NCBI RefSeq assembly: GCF_000235605.1
Contig: NC_016584.1
Location: 1,352,001-1,416,000, forward strand
Reading direction: 5' to 3'
DNA: 64,000 nucleotides
DNA from: Desulfosporosinus orientis DSM 765
GTDB lineage: Bacteria > Bacillota > Desulfitobacteriia > Desulfitobacteriales > Desulfitobacteriaceae
Shown here: piece by piece, positions 44,216 to 52,604 of the stretch
Position numbering within the stretch: position 1 is the stretch's first letter
How the letters are laid out: every line of letters begins with the position of its first letter
The notes under the pieces: model-generated
The model's database searches: none
Seen by the model: only the letters and a program-made list of their open reading frames with translations
What the model was told of the DNA's origin: nothing
Position numbers and translations under genes: made by a program

Positions 44216-44342
44216 GACCAATTTGAGTGAAGAAGAACAGTTTGAAGAAATTCTTAGTATTGAAGAAATAGACAGAATAAAAGACCCAGAGCTTAAAAAT
44301 ATTAGATCAAAATATTTCAAACTATTGCATCAAGCTTTTTAA
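44214..44342 (+). CDS. Possible 42-aa acidic helical protein
   Basis: Frame from TTG 44214: a highly charged helix (SEEEQFEEILSIEEIDRIKD) and a basic end (IRSKYFKLL). The only SD is GGAGGG inside the opp terminator stem. Translation would then be possible only if the hairpin is open. The frame extends upstream to 44142 but that part overlaps oppF and the hairpin. Uncertain. Confidence 0.4.
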   Translation: MTNLSEEEQFEEILSIEEIDRIKDPELKNIRSKYFKLLHQAF

Positions 44343-44406
44343 GATGTAGAAGGGAGAGCTGCCAGGCTCTCCTTACCTCGTTTATTTACATAATATTAAC
44401 CTGATA

Positions 44407-44490
44407 CTAATACCATCCATAGGGATATGATGGGTAATAGCGAGGTCTCGATCTAGCAGTTCCTAAGAGGAGAATGGGAATGAGAAGCAT
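44407..44490 (-). CDS. 27-aa micropeptide: short hydrophobic head, Tyr/Pro-rich tail
   Basis: Consensus SD AGAAGGAGTTGAT before ATG at 44490. Head MLLIPILLLG, basic junction TARSRPR, tail YYPSYPYGWY. It resembles the 37.7-38.0 kb micropeptides in layout (hydrophobic helix, arginine junction, proline-rich end) but is shorter. Function unknown. Confidence 0.5.
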   Translation of the reverse strand: MLLIPILLLGTARSRPRYYPSYPYGWY

Positions 44491-44602
44491 AAGATCAACT
44501 CCTTCTACATAAAATAGTCCACATTGGAAAGCTCAGCAAATTCTATTTTCCATAAAGGAAGAGTGACTCAAACTCCCCCCCTTTATCGAAAGGAGTGATG
44601 CA

Positions 44603-44659
44603 ATGGACACAACTACAATACATACTATGCTCAGCTGTCCCATAAGTTTACAAGTTTAG
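44603..44659 (+). CDS. Possible 18-aa peptide
   Basis: AAAGGAGTGAT (44589-44599) lies close before ATG 44603; the peptide is MDTTTIHTMLSCPISLQV with one cysteine. A GC-rich hairpin (TAGGGCTCC... near 44657-44690) and T-rich stretch follow. Size and arrangement would suit a leader or signal peptide, but evidence is thin. Confidence 0.3.
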   Translation: MDTTTIHTMLSCPISLQV

Positions 44660-44729
44660 GGCTCCTATCACTTAGGTGGGGGCTATTTATTTTGGGGTAT
44701 GCCCTAATATTTACCAACTAATTTGGGTG

Positions 44730-45140
44730 TTAATACCCCTTATAATAGATTAATTTTAACAGATAAGCTATTGCAGCTATCCCGAATCCTGCAGTCTTTG
44801 TTATATCGCCTATAATTAAAAGTTTACTCCCCTTGATCAATATAGGGAAGTTTTTTGATTTTGTCGGTGATTGCTGTGATTTCAATTCTATAAAGCGAAT
44901 AATGGCAACATGTGTGAATAGTATACTTGCCAATAAGAATAGCCAGCTAGCTAATGCGATACTCATTGTGGATTTTTCTTCTTCAGGCTTAACTGTTAAG
45001 AGTTTTTCTGTAAGGAGTGATTGCTCTGCTTTGAAATTCGAAATAAAGGCCAATATAGTACCCAAAAGGAAGAGGAAGTCTCCCGTTCTTTCTTCGTAGA
45101 TTAATGTCAAATCAAGATCTTCTTTTGGCAAAGTCGTCAC
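44730..45140 (-). CDS. 136-aa membrane protein of unknown function
   Basis: Three hydrophobic segments are visible (FLFLLGTILAFI; IALASWLFLLASILFTHVAII; LLIIGDITKTAGFGIAAIAYLL), separated by charged loops. Start GTG 45140 with only a weak SD (TAGGAT). No family recognised. Related proteins may exist as small integral membrane proteins in Clostridia. Confidence 0.55.
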   Translation of the reverse strand: MTTLPKEDLDLTLIYEERTGDFLFLLGTILAFISNFKAEQSLLTEKLLTVKPEEEKSTMSIALASWLFLLASILFTHVAIIRFIELKSQQSPTKSKNFPILIKGSKLLIIGDITKTAGFGIAAIAYLLKLIYYKGY

Positions 45141-45359
45141 ATCCTATTGTTATATATATTAATAGAATATGACAAGCAAATATAATTTGTCCCCAACTTC
45201 TTTGGGTTACGGTGGCTCACTTTTTGCCAAAGATCAGAATCTATATCAAGGCCAACTTTGCAAGCCAGCTTGAAGCGGGTTCCTGCGACCTCCCCGGGGC
45301 TTGTCCTGTTATCAGTGAGAGAAATTTGAGCATAAAAAAGACGACGGCAATTAGCCGAC

Positions 45360-45600
45360 GCTTTGTCACACATCCCGGGACATAGACATATAGTGTAGTG
45401 GGGGGATCATAAAGGTTATTGGTTGTTGTATCGATGATTTTTATATCTCGTTTTTCTGTCAGTTCGCCGCTGAAGGAAGCAGAAGCCCGGTGTTGTGGTA
45501 GCACCGGGTTTTTGTTGTCACTCTTGCCCATGCTAGGACATATAGTATAGTAGGTCGTAGAGGTGATTGGTGGTTGTATCAATGACCCTAATATCCTGTT
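45360..45600 (-). repeat. Two decayed ~65-bp direct repeats with YVTN-like coding traces
   Basis: Segments near 45378-45453 and 45535-45597 match imperfectly in the same orientation, sharing GGACATA, TAGTRTAGT, GATTGGTGGTTGTATC-like and AATATC blocks. Read on the minus strand both give a variant of DI(K/R)xIDTTTNxLYD, like the strand of YVTN beta-propeller repeats, but no intact gene joins them. Hairpins lie between. Probably a gene remnant or decayed dispersed repeat. The wider stretch 45141-46009 has no convincing gene. Confidence 0.4.
45486..45513 (+). terminator. Terminator-like hairpin inside the repeat region
   Basis: CCCGGTG (45486-45492) pairs with CACCGGG (45502-45508), followed by five T's. 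No clear gene precedes it. Confidence 0.5.
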
Positions 45601-45967
45601 TAAACAGCCCTCCGGTGTGGTCGAGCCGGGGGGCCGCCTTTTCTGATGGCTTATTGGCTCTCTTTTTTATTTATCCGCATATTGAGTTCGAGGATTGACT
45701 CGATTTGTCTGACCGACTCAAGCAATCTTTTTGCTAGTTTCACGTACTCAGGAGGTTTCAGCCATGTTTTACGACAGAAAAAATGACCTCAGTTCTCTAA
45801 ATGTAAAGGCCATTTTAATGGTTATAATCTGGTCTTAATTAGTTAAGTAAGAATGCCTTTATAAAATGGTATTTTTGGGGTGTAATTTTCGTCCCCAATC
45901 TGTCCCCAACCCTATTTTAGAACTGGTTGTACGACTATCTATGCCTTAATGAATTATAAGAGTAAAA

Positions 45968-45998
45968 AGAAAAAACCCTTGAATATCAAGGGTTTCAG
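45968..45998 (-). terminator. Terminator of tRNA-Leu (leftward)
   Basis: AAACCCTTG (45973-45981) and CAAGGGTTT (45987-45995) with a 5-nt loop; the plus-strand A-run on the left gives the U-tract for the minus-strand tRNA transcript. Confidence 0.8.
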
Positions 45999-46009
45999 CT
46001 TCTTCATTA

Positions 46010-46096
46010 TGGTGCGGTCGAGAGGACTTGAACCTCCATGCCCTTGCGAGCACTAGAACCTGAATCTAGCGCGTCTGCCAGTTCCGCCACGACCGC
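46010..46096 (-). tRNA. tRNA-Leu (anticodon CAG)
   Basis: 87-nt class II tRNA on the minus strand. Acceptor stem GCGGTCG pairs with CGACCGC; CCA is encoded (plus-strand TGG at 46010-46012). The anticodon arm reads CTAGA-TTCAGGT-TCTAG, giving CAG. A long variable arm and TTCAAGTC T-loop are present. Confidence 0.95.
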
Positions 46097-46261
46097 TTGC
46101 GTTGAAGGAATATCTTTCACGCGTTTTATCATAACATAAGGCAATATACTTGTCTAGTGCAAAACTGTTTTTTTTGGATTCTGTTAAAATAAATTAAGAC
46201 TAGAAAGTCATATTGCTGCGAAATAAGTTATGATACAATATCAAATTAGATACAATAACGA

Positions 46262-46290
46262 AAAAACTCCTACATTGTTAGGGGTTTTTA
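46262..46290 (+). terminator. Hairpin with T-run upstream of the DUF1294 gene
   Basis: AAAAACTCCTA and TAGGGGTTTTT (46279-46289) with a short loop. It could end transcription entering from the left or act as an attenuator for the next gene. Confidence 0.6.
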
Positions 46291-46341
46291 TTTGAGCAGA
46301 TTTGGCTGAAGATAATATTTAAGAAAGAAGGAGAGAGGATA

Positions 46342-46617
46342 TTGAATTGGTGGTTTCTTTGGGGGGCTTACTTTCTCTGGAATAGTTATGTTTTTGTTGC
46401 TATGTGGAGAGATAAACGCCGGGCTAAATTACATCGTTGGAGGATTCCTGAAACTAGGCTGCTTATCATGGGTGCGGCTTTTGGAGGAGTCGGACTGTAT
46501 GCAGGAATGAAGTGTTTTCGTCATAAAACAGCGCATTTAAAGTTTGTTATTGGTGCTCCATTGCTAATTGTGGTCAATCTCGCGATGATTGGCTTTTTTT
46601 ACTATTTTACTATATGA
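46342..46617 (+). CDS. DUF1294-family small membrane protein
   Basis: 91 aa. N-terminal hydrophobic segment, then the family core DKRRAKLHRWRIPETRLLIMGAAFGG with GMKCFRHKTAHLKF, and a last membrane helix (LLIVVNLAMIGFFYYF). This is the DUF1294/YoeI-like pattern; function is unknown. Start TTG 46342 behind GGAGAGAGG. Confidence 0.82.
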   Translation: MNWWFLWGAYFLWNSYVFVAMWRDKRRAKLHRWRIPETRLLIMGAAFGGVGLYAGMKCFRHKTAHLKFVIGAPLLIVVNLAMIGFFYYFTI

Positions 46618-46629
46618 TTTTATGACATT

Positions 46630-46673
46630 TTATCAAAATGATAATCATAAAAGGAAATTTATCATTTTGAAAC
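46630..46673. promoter_or_regulatory. Activator-type dyads upstream of the sigma-54 regulator gene
   Basis: A perfect TTATC-AAAAT-GATAA dyad (46630-46644) and a half-degenerate copy TTATC-ATTTT-GAAAC (46659-46673), ~80-125 bp before the regulator start. The same motif precedes xdhA and the permease, so autoregulation is likely. Confidence 0.7.
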
Positions 46674-46754
46674 GAATTATATATGTGATAAAAGCCTTTT
46701 TGTGTCATATTAACGTTGTTAATGAGAAATAATAGCATTATTGGGGGTAAATAA

Positions 46755-48524
46755 ATGGGTGAACTTATGACCGTTAAAGATTATGCCCAACAAATTGCGG
46801 AAGCAATTGCGACGGTTGTGAAAATCGATGTTGAGATAGCGGATCATAATTTGATGCGTATTGCAGGAACGGGGAGGTATCACAAAGGAGTCGGACAATC
46901 TATGGATCGGCAGGGATATGTCTATCAGGAAGTTTTGCGTACCGGACATCAATTTGTTATAGAAACGCCTGGTATTCATCCGCTTTGTGCCCCTTGTAAG
47001 GCACGAGGGAATTGTTCAGAGAAATATGAAGTGGTTTCACCGATCAATGTCGATGATAAAGCTGTCGGAGCGATAGGGCTCATCTGCTTCACTGAGGCTC
47101 AGGCCAAACTGATTCAAGAAAACCAACACTCTTATCTAATTTTCTTAACTAAAATGGCCGAAACTATAGCCTTGAAAATGAAAGAGCAAGAGTTTTTGGC
47201 TGGCCTGGTTTCCGCAAACCACTATCTCAATTCAATTATTGATTGTCTGGAAGAAGGATTAATTACAGTTGATCTCGAGGGAAATGTTCTGCACTACAAT
47301 CAAGCAGCGAAACGCATGTTTAGCGGTAATTTGCTGACGCCGAAGAGCCAGTTGAAGAGTTTGTTTTCAGCCCAGATTGTATCGGATATTCTTGGTGTAG
47401 GAAATAATATTGACGAAGTTATTGAACGGGAAGTTCATATAGAGACCAAGAAAAATCGGGTGCAGATGGTTTTGAGAGCATTGCCCATTGACAGTGCCGA
47501 GGGGGTAAAAAGCATTGGTATAACTCTGCGTCCTATTGATGAAATTGGCAGAATTGTTCACCGTCTCTCCCTGCAAGATGCAGGATATACCATAGATGAC
47601 TTTTTGGGAGTGAGCGACACTATACACCAAGTTCGGGAACGGGCTAAGGAGGTTGCTGTAAGTAAATCAACAGTTTTAATTCGTGGAGAAAGTGGGACTG
47701 GTAAAGAAATGTTGGCCCGATCTATTCACAATCTAAGCTCTAGACAACAAGGTATGTTTGTGGCAATTAATTGTACGGCAATCCCCGAAACTTTATTGGA
47801 AAGTGAGCTCTTTGGTTATGAAGAAGGGGCTTTTACCGGAGCTCGTAAAGGAGGTAAGATTGGAAAATTTGAATTAGCCAATAAAGGAACTCTATTTCTC
47901 GATGAAATCGGCGATATGCCGCTGTTTTTACAGGCGAAAATTTTACGGGTCTTACAAGAGCGCCAGATTGAACGAGTTGGCGGAATGGCTCCTATTCCTG
48001 TTGATGTTCGAGTTATTGCCGCCACTCATAGAAATCTCGAAGAAATGATGGCTAAAGGAGAGTTCCGTGAGGATCTCTACTATAGGATTAATGTCATTCC
48101 TATCGATATTAAACCGCTGCGGGAACGAAAAGAAGACTTACAGGTTCTCTGTGAACACTTTATTAAGGACTATAACAGGCAGTTAAATAAGGATGTTCAA
48201 TTTATGACAGAAGGGTTTCGCAAAAAGCTCTATGACTATACATGGCCAGGAAATGTTCGCGAACTCCAAAACATTGTGGAATTTGCAATGAACTTAGCCA
48301 AGGATTCAACTTTGACAGAAGATTACCTGTCTCCTAGACTGAAAACGATTGAAATACAGACAAATCTTAATGAGTTTAACCTTGAAAAAGTTGAGCGTGA
48401 GACAATACTGCGCTGCTACCAGACCTTTGGTACCGGAGTACAAGGAAAAGAAAAAGCAGCAAAGGCTTTAGGAATTGGAATAGCTACACTCTATCGTAAA
48501 CTCGCACGTTATAATATCGAATAA
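46755..48524 (+). CDS. Sigma-54-dependent transcriptional activator (YgeV-like) of purine catabolism
   Basis: 589 aa. Residues ~1-150 form a sensor domain with cysteines (HPLCAPCKARGNCSEKYE); ~155-270 a PAS domain (LNSIIDCLEEGLITVDLEGN); ~285-520 the AAA+ domain with Walker A GESGTGKE, GAFTGA loop contacting sigma-54 and LFLDEIGDMP; ~545-589 a Fis-type helix-turn-helix (KEKAAKALGIGIATLYRKLARY). It directly precedes xdhA, whose upstream region has a sigma-54 promoter and four candidate binding dyads. E. coli YgeV occupies the equivalent place. Confidence 0.9.
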   Translation: MGELMTVKDYAQQIAEAIATVVKIDVEIADHNLMRIAGTGRYHKGVGQSMDRQGYVYQEVLRTGHQFVIETPGIHPLCAPCKARGNCSEKYEVVSPINVDDKAVGAIGLICFTEAQAKLIQENQHSYLIFLTKMAETIALKMKEQEFLAGLVSANHYLNSIIDCLEEGLITVDLEGNVLHYNQAAKRMFSGNLLTPKSQLKSLFSAQIVSDILGVGNNIDEVIEREVHIETKKNRVQMVLRALPIDSAEGVKSIGITLRPIDEIGRIVHRLSLQDAGYTIDDFLGVSDTIHQVRERAKEVAVSKSTVLIRGESGTGKEMLARSIHNLSSRQQGMFVAINCTAIPETLLESELFGYEEGAFTGARKGGKIGKFELANKGTLFLDEIGDMPLFLQAKILRVLQERQIERVGGMAPIPVDVRVIAATHRNLEEMMAKGEFREDLYYRINVIPIDIKPLRERKEDLQVLCEHFIKDYNRQLNKDVQFMTEGFRKKLYDYTWPGNVRELQNIVEFAMNLAKDSTLTEDYLSPRLKTIEIQTNLNEFNLEKVERETILRCYQTFGTGVQGKEKAAKALGIGIATLYRKLARYNIE

Positions 48525-48526
48525 TA

Positions 48527-48645
48527 TTATCAGAGTGATAATAATTTATTGAATTGATAAATGATTTATCGTTTTAATAAAAAGAGGAATATGGTGATCT
48601 AACAGGCTTAGATATAAATAAACTTATCGAAATGATAAGTTTATT
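48527..48645. promoter_or_regulatory. Cluster of four enhancer-like dyads upstream of the xdhA sigma-54 promoter
   Basis: TTATC-N5-GATAA-type sites at 48527-48541 (perfect), 48546-48560, 48566-48580 and 48624-48638. The last extends to perfect 12-bp arms, AATAAACTTATC and GATAAGTTTATT (48617-48645). They lie ~65-190 bp before the sigma-54 promoter, right for enhancer binding by the activator encoded just upstream. Confidence 0.78.
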
Positions 48646-48701
48646 CTTTAGAATTTGTAATAAAGTCGGGGTTTTATCCTATTTTTCGACACTTTGGCTT
48701 A

Positions 48702-48718
48702 TTGGCATGAATATTGCA
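48702..48718 (+). promoter_or_regulatory. Sigma-54 (-24/-12) promoter of the xdh operon
   Basis: TTGGCATGAATATTGCA: GG and GC separated by exactly 10 nt, near-consensus to TGGCACG-N4-TTGCA. Transcription would start near 48729, ~78 nt before xdhA. Confidence 0.85.
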
Positions 48719-48806
48719 CGGTTAAATTATGAAAAGGATTTAACTCTCAATGTTGCCACCGGGACTTTGAGAGGTTCAATAAATGTAAAGGATGGGAGGA
48801 AACAAA

Positions 48807-51167
48807 ATGGCTTATACAGTTGTTGGAAAAAGCGTTAGAAGAGTCGATGCTATAGCTAAAGTAACAGGCAAGGCCAAATATACAGATGATTTTTCTGAAC
48901 GTAACATGTTAGTTGGTAAAATTTTGCATAGTCCATATGCCCATGCAATTGTCAAATCTATTGATGTAAGCAAGGCAAAAGCTTTACCGGGAGTAGAAGC
49001 TGTACTGACCTACAAAGATTTGCCGGATATCCGTTATGCCACGGCTCTGCCGGGAGTCATCGAAGCAATTGCCACGGATGATGTCGATGTTGCGGAGTTG
49101 AAATACGGAACAGCGGGCCATCCCTTTTCTCTGGATGAAAGTCATCGGGACAAAGAAGATCGTCGCATATTAACCCAAAAGGCGCGCTTTGTCGGAGATA
49201 ATATTGCAGCGGTGGTGGCGACGGATGCTCTGATTGCTGCAAAAGCTCTTAAATTAATTGAAGTTGAATATGAATTGTTAGAACCCTTGACAAGTCCTGA
49301 GGCTGCCCTAAAAGAAGGTGCACCCTTAATTCATGATGATAGTGAACGCAATATTTTGTCTTCCAATGGATATGAAATAGGGAATTTCGAAGAAGCTGTC
49401 AAAGAAGCTGATCGGGTATTTGAAGGGGAGTACGAAACAAGTATCGTACAGCATTGCCACATGGAGAATCAAGTTTCTCATGCCTATGTGGATTCCGATC
49501 GTAGAATAGTGATTATGAGTTCCACTCAGATCCCCCATATTGTTCGCAGGATTGTTGCTCAATCTTTAGGGATTTCCTGGGGAAGGGTACGTGTCATCAA
49601 GCCTTATGTTGGAGGTGGGTTTGGTAACAAGCAGGATGTTTGTATTGAGCCTTTGAATGCGGCTATGACGTTAGCCGTGGGCGGACGCCCTGTAAGATTG
49701 GAGCTTTCTCGGGAAGAAGCTATGATTGACACCCGAACTCGACATGCTTTTAAGTTTAAAATTAAGACAGGAATTAATAATGACGGCAAAATGGTTGCCA
49801 TTCATATTTCGGCTATTTCCAATACAGGGGCCTATGCTTCCCATGGACATTCCATCGCAGGCAGTGCGGGAGGTAAATTCCGCTACCTTTATCCAACCAA
49901 AGCATTGAAATATGATCCTATCACTGTCTACACCAATTTGCCTGTTGCAGGAGCAATGCGGGGATATGGGACACCGCAGATCTTTTTTGCTTTTGAATCA
50001 CATATTGAAGACATAGCTAAAAAGCTAAATATGGACCCTGTTGAACTTCGCAAGAAAAACCTCGTTGAGGTTGGTTATGTAGACCCGGCTAGTAAAAATA
50101 AAATTATGAGCTGCGGCATTCGGGAATGTATCGAAAAAGGTAAAGAACTTATTAATTGGGATGTTAAGAAGTCTCTGTACAAGGAACAGAGCGGAGACAA
50201 GCGCCGGGGTTTAGGTATGGCTTGTTTCAGCTATGCCTCGGGAACCTATCCCGTAGCCTTGGAGCTTGCCGGAGCGCGGATTGTTATGAACCAAGACGGC
50301 TCAGTGCAGCTGCAGCTTGGTGCCACAGAAATTGGCCAGGGCAGTGATACGGTCTTTGCCCAGATGGTGTCTGAGATTCTGGGCATTCCTATGTACATGG
50401 TTCATGTAATATCCACTCAAGATACGGACATTACTCCTTTTGATACCGGATCCTATGCTTCGCGGCAAACCTATGTCTCCGGAATGGCGGTTGAAAAAGC
50501 TGCCTTAGAAGTTAAAAAGAAAGTTCTGGAAGTTGCTCATAAATTGACAGATTTACCTGCCCATGTATTAGATCTTCGGGATCAGTACGTTGTCATGAAA
50601 GAGTCCGGAGAACAAGTAATTGCCCTGGAGATTGTTGCCATGCAGTCTTTCTACGATAGGGTCAACGCTCAGCCAATAACCAGTGATGTATCTAATAATG
50701 CACGAATCAATGCTATTCCCTTTGGAGTTACTTTTGCGGAAGTGGAAGTGGATATTAAAACCGGAAAAATCAAGATTATCGAGATTTACAACGTCCATGA
50801 TTCCGGTAAAATTGTTAACCCGCTTTTAGCGGAAGGGCAAGTCCACGGCGGAGTTAGCATGGGAATTGGCTATGCCTTGTCGGAACAGTTGCTGTTTGAT
50901 GAGGCGACAGGTAAACCTCTTAACAATAATTTATTGGATTATAAACTTCCGACAATCATGGATACTCCCGATATTGGTGCTGCTTTTGTGGAAAAAGAAG
51001 ATCCGACGGGACCCTTTGGTGTGAAGTCTCTTGGCGAGCCTCCCATTGTTTCTCCTGCTCCGGCGATTCGTAATGCAGTATTAGACGCCACGAATGTAGC
51101 CTTTAATCGGATACCGATGAATCCGCAGCGGGTTTTTGAAAAGTTTAAAGAAACGGGATTAATCTAG
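48807..51167 (+). CDS. xdhA: Xanthine dehydrogenase molybdenum-binding subunit XdhA
   Basis: 786-aa molybdopterin subunit that hydroxylates hypoxanthine/xanthine (or reduces urate in the reverse sense). Motifs shared with E. coli XdhA: RVDAIAKVTGKAKYTDD, QHCHMEN, SSTQIPHIVRRIV, VGGGFGNKQDV, GAMRGYGTPQ, ATEIGQGSDTVF, and the Glu-containing SLGEPP at the C-terminus. Start ATG 48807 behind GGGAGGA; ATG 48792 is in front of that SD. No in-frame TGA, so no selenocysteine. First gene of the sigma-54 operon. Confidence 0.94.
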   Translation: MAYTVVGKSVRRVDAIAKVTGKAKYTDDFSERNMLVGKILHSPYAHAIVKSIDVSKAKALPGVEAVLTYKDLPDIRYATALPGVIEAIATDDVDVAELKYGTAGHPFSLDESHRDKEDRRILTQKARFVGDNIAAVVATDALIAAKALKLIEVEYELLEPLTSPEAALKEGAPLIHDDSERNILSSNGYEIGNFEEAVKEADRVFEGEYETSIVQHCHMENQVSHAYVDSDRRIVIMSSTQIPHIVRRIVAQSLGISWGRVRVIKPYVGGGFGNKQDVCIEPLNAAMTLAVGGRPVRLELSREEAMIDTRTRHAFKFKIKTGINNDGKMVAIHISAISNTGAYASHGHSIAGSAGGKFRYLYPTKALKYDPITVYTNLPVAGAMRGYGTPQIFFAFESHIEDIAKKLNMDPVELRKKNLVEVGYVDPASKNKIMSCGIRECIEKGKELINWDVKKSLYKEQSGDKRRGLGMACFSYASGTYPVALELAGARIVMNQDGSVQLQLGATEIGQGSDTVFAQMVSEILGIPMYMVHVISTQDTDITPFDTGSYASRQTYVSGMAVEKAALEVKKKVLEVAHKLTDLPAHVLDLRDQYVVMKESGEQVIALEIVAMQSFYDRVNAQPITSDVSNNARINAIPFGVTFAEVEVDIKTGKIKIIEIYNVHDSGKIVNPLLAEGQVHGGVSMGIGYALSEQLLFDEATGKPLNNNLLDYKLPTIMDTPDIGAAFVEKEDPTGPFGVKSLGEPPIVSPAPAIRNAVLDATNVAFNRIPMNPQRVFEKFKETGLI

Positions 51168-51181
51168 AAGGCGGTGATGAG

Positions 51182-52063
51182 ATGTACGACATTAAAGGAT
51201 ATTATGATGCTGAAACGGTAAGTGAGGCTGCAGCACTCCTGGCAGAAAAACCACAGTTGAAATTGATTGCCGGCGGAACAGATGTGCTGATCAAAATGCA
51301 CGGAGGACAGTGGGAAGGTGTTGAGCTCCTAAGCCTGCGTAAAATTAAGTCTATGGAAGAAATCCGTATAGAGGATGATGGGACCATTATTATTGGTGCT
51401 ATGGCTACATTCTCCAAGATCTATCACAATCCTATTCTTAAAGAAGAGATTCCTATCATAACAGAAGCAGCAGTTTCGATGGGAGGACCACAAATTAGGA
51501 ATATGGCAACTATCGGAGGAAATGTTTGTAACGGAGTGACTTCTGCTGATAGCGCTTCTTCTTTGTTCGCTCTTAACGCTCAATTAAAGTTAGTCAGTAA
51601 GAGTGGGGAACGTATTGTTCCTATCCGTGAATTCTATCTTGGACCCGGTAAAGTTGCACTGAATTCAGGGGAGATTCTCACTGAGCTGCGTATTGCCCGG
51701 GAAGATTATCAAGGATTTGGCGGGCAGTATATCAAGTTTGCTATGCGGGAAGCCATGGACATTGCCACACTTGGAGTTGCAGTGGTTTGCAAAGTGCAAA
51801 ACAAATACTTCGAGGAAGTTAGAATAGGTCTTGGAGTTGCAGGACCGACGCCCTTACGATGTCTTGAGGCGGAAGAGTTTGCCCGAGGTAAGGAAATATC
51901 TTCGGAAACCTTGGCTGAAATTGGTAAATTGGCAATTAAATCTACGAAGGCGCGAACCTCATGGCGTGCTTCGAAAGAGTATAGAGAGCATTTGGTGGAG
52001 GAACTTACTCAAAGAGCTTTGAGAGTTGCCGTTGTCAATGCAGGAGGTGTGGAAGTTGTATAA
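51182..52063 (+). CDS. xdhB: Xanthine dehydrogenase FAD-binding subunit XdhB
   Basis: 293-aa FAD subunit of the xanthine dehydrogenase heterotrimer, passing electrons from Fe-S clusters to NAD or ferredoxin. FAD contact motifs: LIAGGTDVLIKMH near residue 30 and MATIGGNVCNGVTSAD near 110, as in CoxM/XdhB proteins. 14 nt after xdhA; it overlaps xdhC by 8 nt. Confidence 0.93.
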   Translation: MYDIKGYYDAETVSEAAALLAEKPQLKLIAGGTDVLIKMHGGQWEGVELLSLRKIKSMEEIRIEDDGTIIIGAMATFSKIYHNPILKEEIPIITEAAVSMGGPQIRNMATIGGNVCNGVTSADSASSLFALNAQLKLVSKSGERIVPIREFYLGPGKVALNSGEILTELRIAREDYQGFGGQYIKFAMREAMDIATLGVAVVCKVQNKYFEEVRIGLGVAGPTPLRCLEAEEFARGKEISSETLAEIGKLAIKSTKARTSWRASKEYREHLVEELTQRALRVAVVNAGGVEVV

Positions 52064-52562
52064 ACGAATAGCCTTTACAGTGAATGGAAAAGCCTATGAT
52101 TTTGAGGTGGATGTTCGAGAGTCTCTGTTGGAGGTTTTAAGAGAACGCCTGGGTTTGACGGGTGCTAAACAAGGGTGTGGAGTTGGCGAGTGCGGTGCTT
52201 GCAGCGTGCTTATTGACGGAGTTCCTCACGACTCGTGTATCTATTTGGCGGTTTGGGCAGATGGGAAGGTGATTAGAACCATTGAGGGAGTTGCTGCCAA
52301 TAACGGGGAACTTTCCGATGTTCAAAAAGCTTTTGTAGAAGAAGGGGCGGTACAGTGTGGTTTCTGTACCCCGGGTTTAGTTCTGACGACCACTGCCTTG
52401 AAGGAGGGTGGCAAAGACTACAACCGTGAAGAATTAAAACGTGAACTCTCTGGGCACCTGTGTCGTTGTACCGGATATCAAGGCATCTTAAAAGCTGCGG
52501 AGAAATCCTTGGAAGGGCATGTTTGTACTTGTGTTGATAGTCCTCATTATAAAGGAAAGTAA
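52056..52562 (+). CDS. xdhC: Xanthine dehydrogenase 2Fe-2S subunit XdhC
   Basis: 168 aa with a plant-type [2Fe-2S] site (CGVGECGACSVLIDG, later Cys) and a second helical [2Fe-2S] domain (CGFCTPG, CRCTGYQ). It links the Mo and FAD subunits. Start TTG 52056 behind AGGAGGTG with 8-nt spacing; a longer frame from 52026 lies within xdhB. The gene naming follows E. coli (iron-sulfur subunit), not the unrelated XdhC maturation factor. Confidence 0.93.
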   Translation: MYKRIAFTVNGKAYDFEVDVRESLLEVLRERLGLTGAKQGCGVGECGACSVLIDGVPHDSCIYLAVWADGKVIRTIEGVAANNGELSDVQKAFVEEGAVQCGFCTPGLVLTTTALKEGGKDYNREELKRELSGHLCRCTGYQGILKAAEKSLEGHVCTCVDSPHYKGK

Positions 52563-52604
52563 GCGATTTAAATAAACGGAAAAGAATTGAGGTATGGTAC
52601 GAAA

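Noticed and set aside
45137-45582. Overlapping minus-strand frames (78 and 113 codons) near the decayed repeats
   Set aside because: They overlap each other and hairpins, lack SD sites and show only a short YVTN-like trace; treated as remnant sequence rather than genes.
45890-46096. Possible prophage or integrative-element attachment site at tRNA-Leu
   Set aside because: No integrase gene and no second copy of the tRNA 3' end was found in the window; GTCCCCAA-rich bits nearby are suggestive only.
48807-51167. Selenocysteine in the xanthine dehydrogenase Mo subunit
   Set aside because: The frame has no in-frame TGA and aligns by eye with the non-selenium E. coli XdhA.
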